Assembly: GCF_002993325.1 (NCBI RefSeq)
Contig: NZ_PVNO01000026.1
Location: forward strand, 1 to 64,000
Direction of reading: 5' to 3'
Source of the DNA: Alteromonas gracilis
GTDB taxonomy: Bacteria; Pseudomonadota; Gammaproteobacteria; Enterobacterales; Alteromonadaceae
DNA: 64,000 nt
Positions 6,638-15,007 of the stretch are shown here, piece after piece (position 1 is the first letter of the stretch; each line of letters starts with the position of its first letter). A program made the translations under genes and the position numbers. The notes beneath the pieces are model-generated. The model saw nothing but the letters and a program-made list of their open reading frames with translations. It was not told the DNA's origin and did no database searches.

Positions 6638-9292
6638 ATGAGTCAATTCCCCCAAAACTTTAACTTTGAACGCTGTGAAGATGAGCCTATACATATCCCC
6701 GAAAGTGTCCAAAGTTACGGTTTTCTTATCGCATTCAGCTACAAGGATTTGAAAATTGAAATTGTAAGCGAGAATTGCAATTCGATATTCGCAGACGAGA
6801 TCATAGGGGAAAACTTTTTAGATATTTTATCCTCCGATTCTGATGAGCGCACGTTCCTTGAAGAGACCTTCGACAGAGTATCGGCAAGTAAGATAAGACT
6901 GCCCATTCAACTTCATCTTAAGGGGGCGCTCTTAAAAGCAGGCGAGGAAATAGACTATCTAGCGGTAGTTTACGATTCTGGTGATCACTATGTGGTTGAG
7001 CTAGAGCCCGCTACAGAATTTAGAGACGTTTATAGCGCAGAGCAATTTATAAAGCTCTATTCAATGTCTATCGCGCCGCGCTTCAAAGAAATGACGTCGC
7101 TAGGCGAGATGGCGCGAGAAATGGTTTCGACCATTAGATATCTCACTAATATGGATAGAGTGGTTCTTTATAAATTTAATGAAGACTATTCAGGCAAGGT
7201 CATAGCGGAAGCCAAAGCAGAAGATATGAAGTCTTATCAAGATTTATATTTTCCTGCTTCAGATATTCCTAAGCAAGCTCGAGAGCTTTATAAAACCAAT
7301 TGGGTAAGGCTCGTCCCTGATACAGAACTGCCCCCTGCCAGATTAGTTCCTTCTGCAGAGGAATCGGGGAGAGAGCGTTTAGACCTCTCGCGTTCACTGT
7401 TACGAACGTTTTCGCCCATACACCTTCAATATATCAGGAATCAAGGTTTACGAGCATCGTTCTCCATATCGTTGGTAACGGATGGAGAGCTTTATGGCCT
7501 TATATCCTGTCATCATCGCGAGGCTTGTTATATTCCTCAAAACGTAAGGCTGCAATGTGAAAACTTGAGCCAATTGTTTAGCTGGCATTTGTTGGCTAAA
7601 GAAGAGGAGATTGCGAAACGCAAAAAGGATGTTACCGACAAAGCCGTTGACGCTATGCTCGACAAAATAGGCCCTGCGAACCCAATTAGTCGCGTGGTTA
7701 AGAGCGGCGAAAGGGCGTTTTTAAATGCGCTCAATAGCTCGGGGTTTGTTTATTATTCGCAGTACGAGACCATCACTCTTGGGTCTACCTTACCCATAGA
7801 GCTGATTAAAGACATCTTTTCTAAAGCGGTTAGCGAAGGCGGTTTTCCTTACACAAACGATTCGCTCTATGACGATTACCCTGATGCGCGAGAGCACGGC
7901 ATAGCGGGTATTATGATCATCCCGCTGTTTGAAAAAAAGCAGTATTTTACCGCATGGTTTAGAAAAGAAACCCATAGAGTTCAAAAATGGATAGGTGCTG
8001 ATGATGAGAAATCTGAAGATGCGCCAAAAGCTGAGCGTCTTAAACCTCGCTCTGCGTTTACTATCCATACCCGCACTATTGAAGGGCGCTCAACCGCTTT
8101 TGATAGGACTGATATTGATACCGCTAACCGCCTAAATAGAATGTTTCTTGTGTATGCGCTTGATGTACAAGAACGCATGCACATCAGTATTCAAGAGCTT
8201 GAAAAGCAAGACAACTACAGGAATGAATTTCTTGCTACGTTAGCCCATGAACTGCGAAATCCATTAGGACCAATCATGTCTGGGGCAAGCATTTTAGAAA
8301 CCGTTGATGATGACAAAACGCGTAAAAGAGTGACCGCTATTATTAACCGTCAAGCTGAATATATGTCCAAACTTATCAATGATTTAATGGATGTATCTCG
8401 TATTACGCGAGGCAAGGTTAAGCTTGAGTTTGAACGGTTAAGTATTCAAGACGTGCTGTCAGACTCTCTTGAAATTGTTGAACAGCAGGTAAAATCAAAG
8501 AATCACGACATAACGGTAAATTGTCTTGAAGAGGATGTAACTGTTTATGGAGATAAAGCGCGATTAAGCCAGATTTTCTCCAACATTATTCACAACGCAG
8601 CTAAATACACGAAAGAGTCAGGAAAGATAGCTGTAGATATCAGAAAAGAAGGGGTCACGATTGTCGTTTCTGTTAAAGATAACGGCATGGGCATTCCGGA
8701 AGACAGGCTGAAAGATGTGTTCAACATGTTTACTCAAATTGAAGCGCACTCTACGCATACCAAGGGAGGCTTGGGTATAGGGCTAACGCTAGTCAGCAAG
8801 CTAGTGGCTTTGCATCATGGAGAGGTGTCTGTGATGAGTGAAGGCATCGATAAAGGAAGTACCTTTGAAGTGAGGTTGCCGATCTCTAAAACTGCCTATG
8901 AGCTGTCGGAAAGTACAGAAATAGAGTCTGTTGTGCACAGCAAAAGTAAAGTGATGTTTGTAGATGACAATGCGGACCTGATCGACGCCTATTGTTTGTT
9001 GGCTGAATCGATGGGGGTTAGCGCTTTAGGAATTACGTCTCCGAAAGAAGCGATTGATGCATTTAAAGCCTTTAAACCAAACTTTGTATTTCTTGATATA
9101 GGCATGCCGGACATAGACGGTTATGAGCTGGTCAAAATGCTGAAAGCGCTACCAGAGGCTGAGAATGTTAAGTTTTATTCTCAAAGCGGGTGGGGGTCTG
9201 AAAAATACGTAGAGGATTCTAGATCCGCAGGGTTCGACGAACATTTTGTAAAGCCCTTGTCGAAGGACACTATTAAGTCTGTGCTAAGTTAG
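6638..9292 (+). CDS. bacteriophytochrome hybrid histidine kinase
   Basis: An 884-residue red/far-red light sensor kinase. Order: PAS (about 10-120), GAF (about 150-320), PHY (about 330-505), HisKA (about 525-595), ATPase (about 640-750) and receiver (about 772-884). Cys13 in ERCEDEPIHIPESVQ is at the biliverdin attachment site of bacterial phytochromes. The GAF domain has the Asp-Ile-Pro core (YFPASDIP, Asp209) and the conserved His262 (SPIHLQYIRNQG). The PHY tongue has PRSAF. Phospho-acceptor His537 is in LAHELRNP; ATP-site boxes are NAAKYT, DNGMGIP and GGLGIGLTLV; the receiver Asp is D820 and its Lys K872. All catalytic residues are present. No heme oxygenase gene is adjacent, so biliverdin must come from elsewhere. 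Confidence 0.93.
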   Translation: MSQFPQNFNFERCEDEPIHIPESVQSYGFLIAFSYKDLKIEIVSENCNSIFADEIIGENFLDILSSDSDERTFLEETFDRVSASKIRLPIQLHLKGALLKAGEEIDYLAVVYDSGDHYVVELEPATEFRDVYSAEQFIKLYSMSIAPRFKEMTSLGEMAREMVSTIRYLTNMDRVVLYKFNEDYSGKVIAEAKAEDMKSYQDLYFPASDIPKQARELYKTNWVRLVPDTELPPARLVPSAEESGRERLDLSRSLLRTFSPIHLQYIRNQGLRASFSISLVTDGELYGLISCHHREACYIPQNVRLQCENLSQLFSWHLLAKEEEIAKRKKDVTDKAVDAMLDKIGPANPISRVVKSGERAFLNALNSSGFVYYSQYETITLGSTLPIELIKDIFSKAVSEGGFPYTNDSLYDDYPDAREHGIAGIMIIPLFEKKQYFTAWFRKETHRVQKWIGADDEKSEDAPKAERLKPRSAFTIHTRTIEGRSTAFDRTDIDTANRLNRMFLVYALDVQERMHISIQELEKQDNYRNEFLATLAHELRNPLGPIMSGASILETVDDDKTRKRVTAIINRQAEYMSKLINDLMDVSRITRGKVKLEFERLSIQDVLSDSLEIVEQQVKSKNHDITVNCLEEDVTVYGDKARLSQIFSNIIHNAAKYTKESGKIAVDIRKEGVTIVVSVKDNGMGIPEDRLKDVFNMFTQIEAHSTHTKGGLGIGLTLVSKLVALHHGEVSVMSEGIDKGSTFEVRLPISKTAYELSESTEIESVVHSKSKVMFVDDNADLIDAYCLLAESMGVSALGITSPKEAIDAFKAFKPNFVFLDIGMPDIDGYELVKMLKALPEAENVKFYSQSGWGSEKYVEDSRSAGFDEHFVKPLSKDTIKSVLS

Positions 9293-9412
9293 CTTTGTTG
9301 GTCCCGCCAGTGCGGGAACTAAAGATTGGCGGTGAGTAAAGAAAAATACTCGCAAGTGAATAACAGCCGCGAAACGGGTTATAATAGCAGGCAAACGTAA
9401 TTAGGAATAAAT

Positions 9413-9865
9413 ATGAAAGTCTGTGGTATAGATTTAAAAGGTAATGAAGCAATTATTAGTTTGGCGTCGCTTGCTGATGGTTTGTTTCATTTGCCAGACT
9501 GCCGTACGCGCCGTCTAACCCTTGCCGATACTAGCGCCAAGGGCTTAAAAAGCTTTCAAAGCACCTTTGCTAAGCTTGTTGAAGATTACAAAATTGATGC
9601 TGTAATAATTCGTCAGCGCCAAACCAAAGGTAAATTCGCGGGAAGCGCTATTGGCTTTAAACTCGAAGCCGCGATTGAATTGATTGACGGGCTAGAGGTA
9701 ATTGTTTTCAGTCCTACGGATATAAAAGAGGCCCTACGAAAAAATCCATTAGCTGTGCCATTTTCAGAAACGGGATTAAAGCAGTTCCAAGAAACGGCTT
9801 TTATCACCGCTTATGCATGGCTGATGAAAAATGAATACGCCTCGCATGACGAAGATGAAAAATAA
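9413..9865 (+). CDS. DUF3010 family protein
   Basis: A 150-residue cytosolic protein that starts MKVCGIDLKGNEAIISLASL, the hallmark of DUF3010. This opening looks like the first strand of an RNase H/actin-like fold (G-I-D-x-K-G), and the family is described only as a domain of unknown function in gammaproteobacteria. A terminator follows at 9898. It is preceded by a short GC hairpin (9301-9319) that may end the phytochrome transcript. Confidence 0.8.
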   Translation: MKVCGIDLKGNEAIISLASLADGLFHLPDCRTRRLTLADTSAKGLKSFQSTFAKLVEDYKIDAVIIRQRQTKGKFAGSAIGFKLEAAIELIDGLEVIVFSPTDIKEALRKNPLAVPFSETGLKQFQETAFITAYAWLMKNEYASHDEDEK

Positions 9866-9897
9866 AGCCTGATATCCTGCGCTTTACAAATAGATAG

Positions 9898-9921
9898 GCC
9901 TGCGCAATCTACGCAGGCTTT
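9898..9921 (+). terminator. rho-independent terminator after the DUF3010 gene
   Basis: GCCTGCG (9898-9904) and CGCAGGC (9912-9918) form a perfect 7-bp stem with a 7-base loop followed by TTT. It lies between two convergent genes and may serve both. Confidence 0.65.
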
Positions 9922-9996
9922 CATAAGAAAAAAGCATTGTCCCTTTTATTACCGCTGCAGTATGGTTTTCTAACGGTAACCTTCGTTTCGTAATAA

Positions 9997-12900
9997 CTAG
10001 CTTATCACTTCCTCAACTCTTGCATTCATCTCGACCAGGGCCGTAAATAGCGTTTCTAGCTGTTCATCAAATGCCTGGGTTGTTTGGCTTTCGTTTTGAT
10101 TTATCGTGCGCTCTACAGAGCTTGCTAAGTCCGCTAGAGCGTAAGCACCAATGTACTTGAGGGCGGTAACGTAAATATGTACTACCCTTACAATGGTCAT
10201 GTAGTCTTTTTCATCTATCGCCCTACGAAGCACATCTAGCTCACCGTTCAAGGCAGCAAAATCTTCTAATAAACTTTGATATAGCGCTTCATCGTTAAGG
10301 AGCGTTTGCATTGCTTGATGCTTATCTATGTAATCCAGTGGGGTGGGCTCGGATAAAGTCTCGTCAATAATCTCGGTGGTTGCCGATGTCTGTTGCTTGT
10401 TGAGTATTTCGACAAGCACATCAAAGAAGCGATTTGGATCCACGGGTTTATTAATATGGCCGTCCATGCCGGCTTCTAAACTTTTATCGATATCTTGCTG
10501 CATGGCGTGGGCCGTCATCGCAATAATAGGTAAGCGAAGTTGCAGTTCCTGTCTAATTCGTTGAGTTGCCGTTAACCCGTCCATTATTGGCATTTGGATA
10601 TCCATTAATACCACGTCGAACGAACTGTCATTACGAAGCGTATTAAATGCCTCTAAGCCATTATTTACCACCTCAATTGTTGCATGGGTGTCTGCTAATA
10701 ACCCAAGCGCCACTTTTTGATTGAGCGCGTTGTCTTCAGCAAAAAGTATTTTCGTGCCCCGTAAATTGGGTACAGGCGCTGCATCTGCTGGTAAAGATTT
10801 AGTGTTAACATTTAAGCAAAGCTCTTGCAGCTTATCGACAAGTTCACTTGTGCTAAACGGCTTTTTAATGAAGTTGCTAATACCAAGCTGTTTGGCTTGT
10901 TGACGCATATTGGGCGACTCAAATGCATAAAGCATGATCACTTTAGGCGGCTTGACCGAAGCTTCTTGATTCATGATGGCGGCCACCTCTAAGCCATCAA
11001 TATCTGGCATATTCCAATCTAGAATAAGTATATCGTATGGAGCATTTTCGTTGGTGGACGCTCTAATTTTTGCCACCGCTTCTTTTCCGCCAGCAGCAAT
11101 GTCTGCTTTGATATTGCAAATCGAAAGTGCTTCGGATATTGCATCCCGTGAAGCACTTATGTCGTCAGCAATAAGTACCTTCAACGCGGCAAGCTGATTT
11201 GAAGGAGAAACAATTTGATTTGAAGGATCGGCGTTTACAACTACGGTGAAGTGAAAGCTTGCGCCTTTACCAATTTGGCTTTCAACCCAAATTTTACCGC
11301 CCATTAACGAGGCCAGTTGTTTACAAATAGCCAACCCTAAGCCAGTGCCGCCGTAGCGTCTGGAAATCGATTCATCACCCTGATTAAATGGCTGGAACAA
11401 TTGCGCCTTTTGCTTAGTGGTTAGACCGATGCCGGTATCTTTTATTTCAAACTCAAGTTGAATGTGATCACCGTTTTGCGTGGCCCGAATGCTTACTGAC
11501 ACCAGCCCATCTTCAGTAAACTTAATTGCATTGCTAACCAAGTTGCTCAAGATTTGTTGTATGCGAAGCGGATCACCTATCAGGTTTAAAGGTACGTCTC
11601 GAGAAATATGCTGAATGAGCTCTATATGCTTTTCTTCCGCGCGAGCTTGATGCAGACGGATAGTTTGGTTAACCAGTGAATCTAAGTTAAACGGCGTAGA
11701 CTCAATGTCCAATTTGCCTGCTTCTATCTTCGAAAAGTCGAGTATGTCGTTAATAACGCTAAGCAGGGTGTGCGATGCCCCTTCTATTTGAATAAGGTTG
11801 GTTTGTTGTTCTTTATCTTCTGCTGCACGTTGAGATAGTTTAGTTAACCCGATGATAGCGTTCAAAGGCGTACGAATTTCATGACTCATGCGCGCCAGAA
11901 AATCAGATTTAGCTTGAGTTGCCTTCTGTAAGTCTTGGGTGAGGGAATCTAATTTCTTACGCTGGTGGCGCGTTCTAAGCCAAAGGCCGAGCACTAGAAT
12001 AAGAGAAAGAATAACTACGCCGATAAAATACAGTTGGTATGTATTTTTCTTTTTTTGGATAAGATTGCGCTGCTCTTTTAGCAGGTTATCTTTTTCTAGC
12101 AGCTTTATCGTCTCTTCTTTTTCAGAGATAGCAAGACGAACTCGGTTAAGTGCTAATAACCTTGATTGCTGTTCGTTAAAGCTTTCTTTGTAAGCTTCCT
12201 TATATTGCTTTGCATATTGCAACGCTGCTGCTAAATTTCCTTTTTCTTCATGAAGCGTAATTAATTGCTCTAATACATCAAGCAGCAGCACCTTGTCATT
12301 TTTAATGATGTCCTTGTTAAGCCCCGCTTCAAGCTCGTTAATAGCAAGGTCTAATTCACCGCGCTGTGTATAAATCATTGCTAAGTGGATAAGGTGTGAA
12401 CCTTCGCTGTAGCGGAACCCTACTTGCCGGTCTGCCTCTGACGCTTGATTCAGTCTTTTAAGCGCTTCGTTGAGATTGCCTTCTGCTATATGTAGTTCGG
12501 ACATCGCGCCATAAACAATACCAATAAACGGATAACCGACTTCTTTGAGAAGGCTTTCAGCAAGCAATAAGCTCACTTTAGCATCTTGATATTTGCCCAA
12601 TGCTCTTTGCGCATAACCTTGGTAAAAGTAGGCGATGCCTTCATCTTGCTTACTATTAAATCGTTGGGCTGACGCGAGGTATTGATGCCCAAACGTTAAC
12701 ATCAATTCATAATTTTTGAGCGACATGTAAACGTTGCCCATTGAGCTATAGACAAGTAAAACACGATCGCTTTCTTCTTTGTTAAAGATATCGAGAGCAC
12801 GGTGCATAGCTTCTAACGCGTTAGCATGCTCTCCAGACAGATCTAAAATTAAACCCTCTAATCGGTAAGATTCAGCAAGGGCAGAAGCGTTATCGATTGC

Positions 12901-13215
12901 GTTAGCGCGCTTTCTGGCTAATAAGAGTGCTTCATATGCCAAGACGTAATCTTGTTTCAGAATGAAGTAGTAAGCCTTGATATTTTGAAAGCGCGCTTTG
13001 CCTGTTTCATCGGGATTGTCCATGAAAAACTGGTTTAATTGAGAAAACGTTTCTTCAACAGACGGGTCATTTTCTTGTACGCGCGCTTTAAGCCCTTTTA
13101 ACAGTTCTTGAGAATTTGAAGCACTAGTTAAAGCGTTATCCACGGCATAGCTGGGCCGTACCATTGCCATTGCCATTGCAATCATACATACCAAAACGCT
13201 GAACAAGTGCTTCAT
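9997..13215 (-). CDS. TPR hybrid histidine kinase, third gene of the borosin operon
   Basis: A 1072-residue membrane sensor kinase. Signal peptide 1-24; a long TPR-like helical array about 35-345 predicted to be periplasmic; coiled coil about 350-390; membrane span about 394-413; HisKA with His445 (ARMSHEIRTPLN); ATPase (NLVSNAIKFT, DTGIGL, GGTGLGLAICKQ); receiver 1 (about 678-795, Asp733); receiver 2 (about 821-938, Asp872, TAHAM, NKP); C-terminal Hpt-like region (about 965-1070). In the Hpt, His1013 and the downstream IGA are kept, but the usual HxLKG is HIYVT, so phosphotransfer there is doubtful. It starts 16 bases after the precursor-peptide stop, which implies co-transcription with the borosin genes. 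TPR arrays often bind peptides; that the methylated peptide is its ligand is inference. Confidence 0.9.
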   Translation of the reverse strand: MKHLFSVLVCMIAMAMAMVRPSYAVDNALTSASNSQELLKGLKARVQENDPSVEETFSQLNQFFMDNPDETGKARFQNIKAYYFILKQDYVLAYEALLLARKRANAIDNASALAESYRLEGLILDLSGEHANALEAMHRALDIFNKEESDRVLLVYSSMGNVYMSLKNYELMLTFGHQYLASAQRFNSKQDEGIAYFYQGYAQRALGKYQDAKVSLLLAESLLKEVGYPFIGIVYGAMSELHIAEGNLNEALKRLNQASEADRQVGFRYSEGSHLIHLAMIYTQRGELDLAINELEAGLNKDIIKNDKVLLLDVLEQLITLHEEKGNLAAALQYAKQYKEAYKESFNEQQSRLLALNRVRLAISEKEETIKLLEKDNLLKEQRNLIQKKKNTYQLYFIGVVILSLILVLGLWLRTRHQRKKLDSLTQDLQKATQAKSDFLARMSHEIRTPLNAIIGLTKLSQRAAEDKEQQTNLIQIEGASHTLLSVINDILDFSKIEAGKLDIESTPFNLDSLVNQTIRLHQARAEEKHIELIQHISRDVPLNLIGDPLRIQQILSNLVSNAIKFTEDGLVSVSIRATQNGDHIQLEFEIKDTGIGLTTKQKAQLFQPFNQGDESISRRYGGTGLGLAICKQLASLMGGKIWVESQIGKGASFHFTVVVNADPSNQIVSPSNQLAALKVLIADDISASRDAISEALSICNIKADIAAGGKEAVAKIRASTNENAPYDILILDWNMPDIDGLEVAAIMNQEASVKPPKVIMLYAFESPNMRQQAKQLGISNFIKKPFSTSELVDKLQELCLNVNTKSLPADAAPVPNLRGTKILFAEDNALNQKVALGLLADTHATIEVVNNGLEAFNTLRNDSSFDVVLMDIQMPIMDGLTATQRIRQELQLRLPIIAMTAHAMQQDIDKSLEAGMDGHINKPVDPNRFFDVLVEILNKQQTSATTEIIDETLSEPTPLDYIDKHQAMQTLLNDEALYQSLLEDFAALNGELDVLRRAIDEKDYMTIVRVVHIYVTALKYIGAYALADLASSVERTINQNESQTTQAFDEQLETLFTALVEMNARVEEVIS

Positions 13216-13231
13216 TGCTAGTGCTTACTGA

Positions 13232-13435
13232 CTAATAATTGATGACGCGGATTGTTTTACTGGTGTCGTCGAATCGCTTAGAGAGTTCATCCCACTTTTT
13301 ATCTGCAATGATTTGCACTTCATCGTCAGGTAAACCATATTTCTTAGCGGTTGCCACTGGGTCTTTTTTATAGGCTTCCAAAAGCTTACTGTTTGTGTCG
13401 AGTTCAACCAAGAAATCTTCAATAGATTTAGCCAT
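13232..13435 (-). CDS. candidate borosin precursor peptide, 67 residues
   Basis: A 67-residue peptide between the methyltransferase and the hybrid kinase, with a ribosome site AAAGGA before the ATG. Residues 1-56 look all-helical (SIEDFLVELD, KLLEAYKKDPVATAKKYGL, DDEVQIIADKKWDELSKRF), like the helical borosin-binding domain of split borosin precursors such as Shewanella SonA, itself similar to LigA-type domains. The tail from about residue 58 is DDTSKTIRVINY; its hydrophobic, beta-branched TIRVINY is the expected core for backbone N-methylation. The gene is 13 bases downstream of the methyltransferase. No protease or exporter gene is adjacent. Identification comes from size, fold pattern, tail and partner, not from a database match. 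Confidence 0.82.
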   Translation of the reverse strand: MAKSIEDFLVELDTNSKLLEAYKKDPVATAKKYGLPDDEVQIIADKKWDELSKRFDDTSKTIRVINY

Positions 13436-13448
13436 TTAATTGTCCTTT

Positions 13449-14294
13449 TTAATTTATACTTGGGTTTCTATAGTTAATAACTTGTTGTTCTGTTAAACCG
13501 AGCTTTGCAAGGCGATCTTGACGATATGCTGGCATGCCAAGGGAGGGAACAACAAGGGTTGAAATAAGTGTGGGTTTCGCGTGTTTAAGTTCGCAAAGCA
13601 ATACTTTTTGTATTTTCGGTTCACAAATAGGCAGTGTTGCCGCTTCGTAAATAATAAGTTCATGATCGTCAGGATAATGCTCCGACAAAATGTCGGCTAA
13701 CATAGTGAGCCCTGACTGACTATGGTTGGCATTTAGCACGCTTAATGTGGCCTCGCCAGCCAAGCCTATTTGCCAGATTATCTGTGTCATGTAAGGGTCT
13801 ATGCGGTAATCGCGAAATAAAAACTGCGAAGCTTCATAAGACTGGCAGCCATATCGCGATGGGTCTATGCCTAAATCTGCTATTAAGCAATCCTCTGCAG
13901 ATACCCCAGGTAGCATGTGAGCTTCAAGGCCGAGTGCTTTTACCCTTTGGATAGCTTCGTGGGACGGGGTAACAAAAACACCGGGGTGCCCGTAAAAAGC
14001 AGCGCAAACATTTTGACCACTTACTACTGCTTCTACGATACGCTCAGTCATTTGAGAGTAGGTGACCGCGCGAGATTTACCTTCTTCATAAAGGTCATCT
14101 AAGGAAAAGCTATTCGGATTCAAACTGGATACAACATGCTCGCCAACCTTATTCATGATACCCATAAATACAATGTCAGCATTTTCTATGAAGCTTTTAG
14201 CTGCTAGCGTCATTTGACCGGCAACACTGATACCTGTGCCGACAATAACTAGCGAGCCTTGTTTGGAGTTTTCTTTTCCCTGAAGTGGCGCCAT
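13449..14294 (-). CDS. borosin-type peptide backbone alpha-N-methyltransferase
   Basis: A 281-residue SAM-dependent enzyme of the tetrapyrrole (Cobalamin/porphyrin) methylase fold. Features matching the borosin methyltransferases (OphMA, and the split enzyme SonM): SAM loop VIVGTGISVAGQMT (about 16-29), YGHPGVFVTPSHEAI (101-115), and PGVSAEDCLIADLGIDP (129-145). Tyr69, Arg75 and Tyr79 (DDLYEEGKSRAVTYSQM) keep the 6- and 4-residue spacing of the OphMA catalytic Tyr66, Arg72 and Tyr76. Unlike OphMA it has no fused core peptide: the substrate is the separate 67-residue gene downstream. No cobalamin or siroheme genes are near, which argues against a porphyrin role. It is the first gene of a three-gene operon. 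Confidence 0.88.
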   Translation of the reverse strand: MAPLQGKENSKQGSLVIVGTGISVAGQMTLAAKSFIENADIVFMGIMNKVGEHVVSSLNPNSFSLDDLYEEGKSRAVTYSQMTERIVEAVVSGQNVCAAFYGHPGVFVTPSHEAIQRVKALGLEAHMLPGVSAEDCLIADLGIDPSRYGCQSYEASQFLFRDYRIDPYMTQIIWQIGLAGEATLSVLNANHSQSGLTMLADILSEHYPDDHELIIYEAATLPICEPKIQKVLLCELKHAKPTLISTLVVPSLGMPAYRQDRLAKLGLTEQQVINYRNPSIN

Positions 14295-14471
14295 CTTTCC
14301 TTTACTGTTTGTTCAATCAATATTCTACCTCACTATAAATTAGTTCTTGCCTATTTACTATGCTGTAAAAAGACTATCTACACGGCTAATCATTTCTTAA
14401 GTAAATTATTCTTTAAACCTGATGTACTATCGATGAAACTCATAAATCAACGTTAAAGGTGTAGGCTTAAA

Positions 14472-14912
14472 GTGTTTTCAATTAGTGTGGAAAGAACCAT
14501 CGATAAACCCATTGAAACCGTGTTTGAAATATTAAGCGACCACGGGAACTATTCACAGTTTAAGGCCATTGATGCGTCGAACGTATTAAGAGAAGGAAAC
14601 GAGAATAAAAATGGAGTAGGGGCTATTCGTGAGATTATTTCTGGCGACTCAAATCTCCATGAAGAGATAGTCTGTTTTGAACCGCCTTTCAAACTGGGTT
14701 ACAAGGTTGTGAAATCCAGCCCGCTTCCCTACGAACATGAGTTTGGAGAAATTCTCTTGGAAGACCGAGAGGGTAAAACATACGTAACGTGGCGCTCGAA
14801 AGGGCACATTTCTATTTTTATTCTTGGCACCTTATATTTCGACAAACAAATTCAAAAGGTGGGAAGCCGCGCCTTTGGTAGTATCCTAAAACACATTGAT
14901 AATATGGCCTAA
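14472..14912 (+). CDS. SRPBCC family protein
   Basis: A 146-residue START/Bet v 1-like protein. The opening FSISVERTIDKPIETVFEILSDHGNYSQF is the characteristic first strand and helix pair of the SRPBCC fold, and the closing helix (KQIQKVGSRAFGSILKHIDNM) is also typical. These proteins bind or transform hydrophobic ligands in a deep cavity; the ligand here is unknown. The start is GTG at 14472; no in-frame ATG lies upstream. It is divergent from the borosin operon, sharing a 177-bp intergenic region. Confidence 0.8.
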   Translation: MFSISVERTIDKPIETVFEILSDHGNYSQFKAIDASNVLREGNENKNGVGAIREIISGDSNLHEEIVCFEPPFKLGYKVVKSSPLPYEHEFGEILLEDREGKTYVTWRSKGHISIFILGTLYFDKQIQKVGSRAFGSILKHIDNMA

Positions 14913-15007
14913 AAGTACGCACGTTTAAAGCAGTGAAAGAGGCAGAGCCGAGAGTGGGATTTAGGATATTCATCGCGCCTACCTTAGCGATAATTGCTTT
15001 GCCCTTT

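Noticed and set aside
13225..13422. Second reading frame across the precursor peptide gene
   Set aside because: It lies in another frame of the borosin precursor, has no ribosome site, and its composition is not protein-like.
13449..14294. Cobalamin or siroheme C-methyltransferase
   Set aside because: No pathway neighbours; Tyr/Arg/Tyr spacing, YGHPG and the adjacent precursor point to the borosin group.
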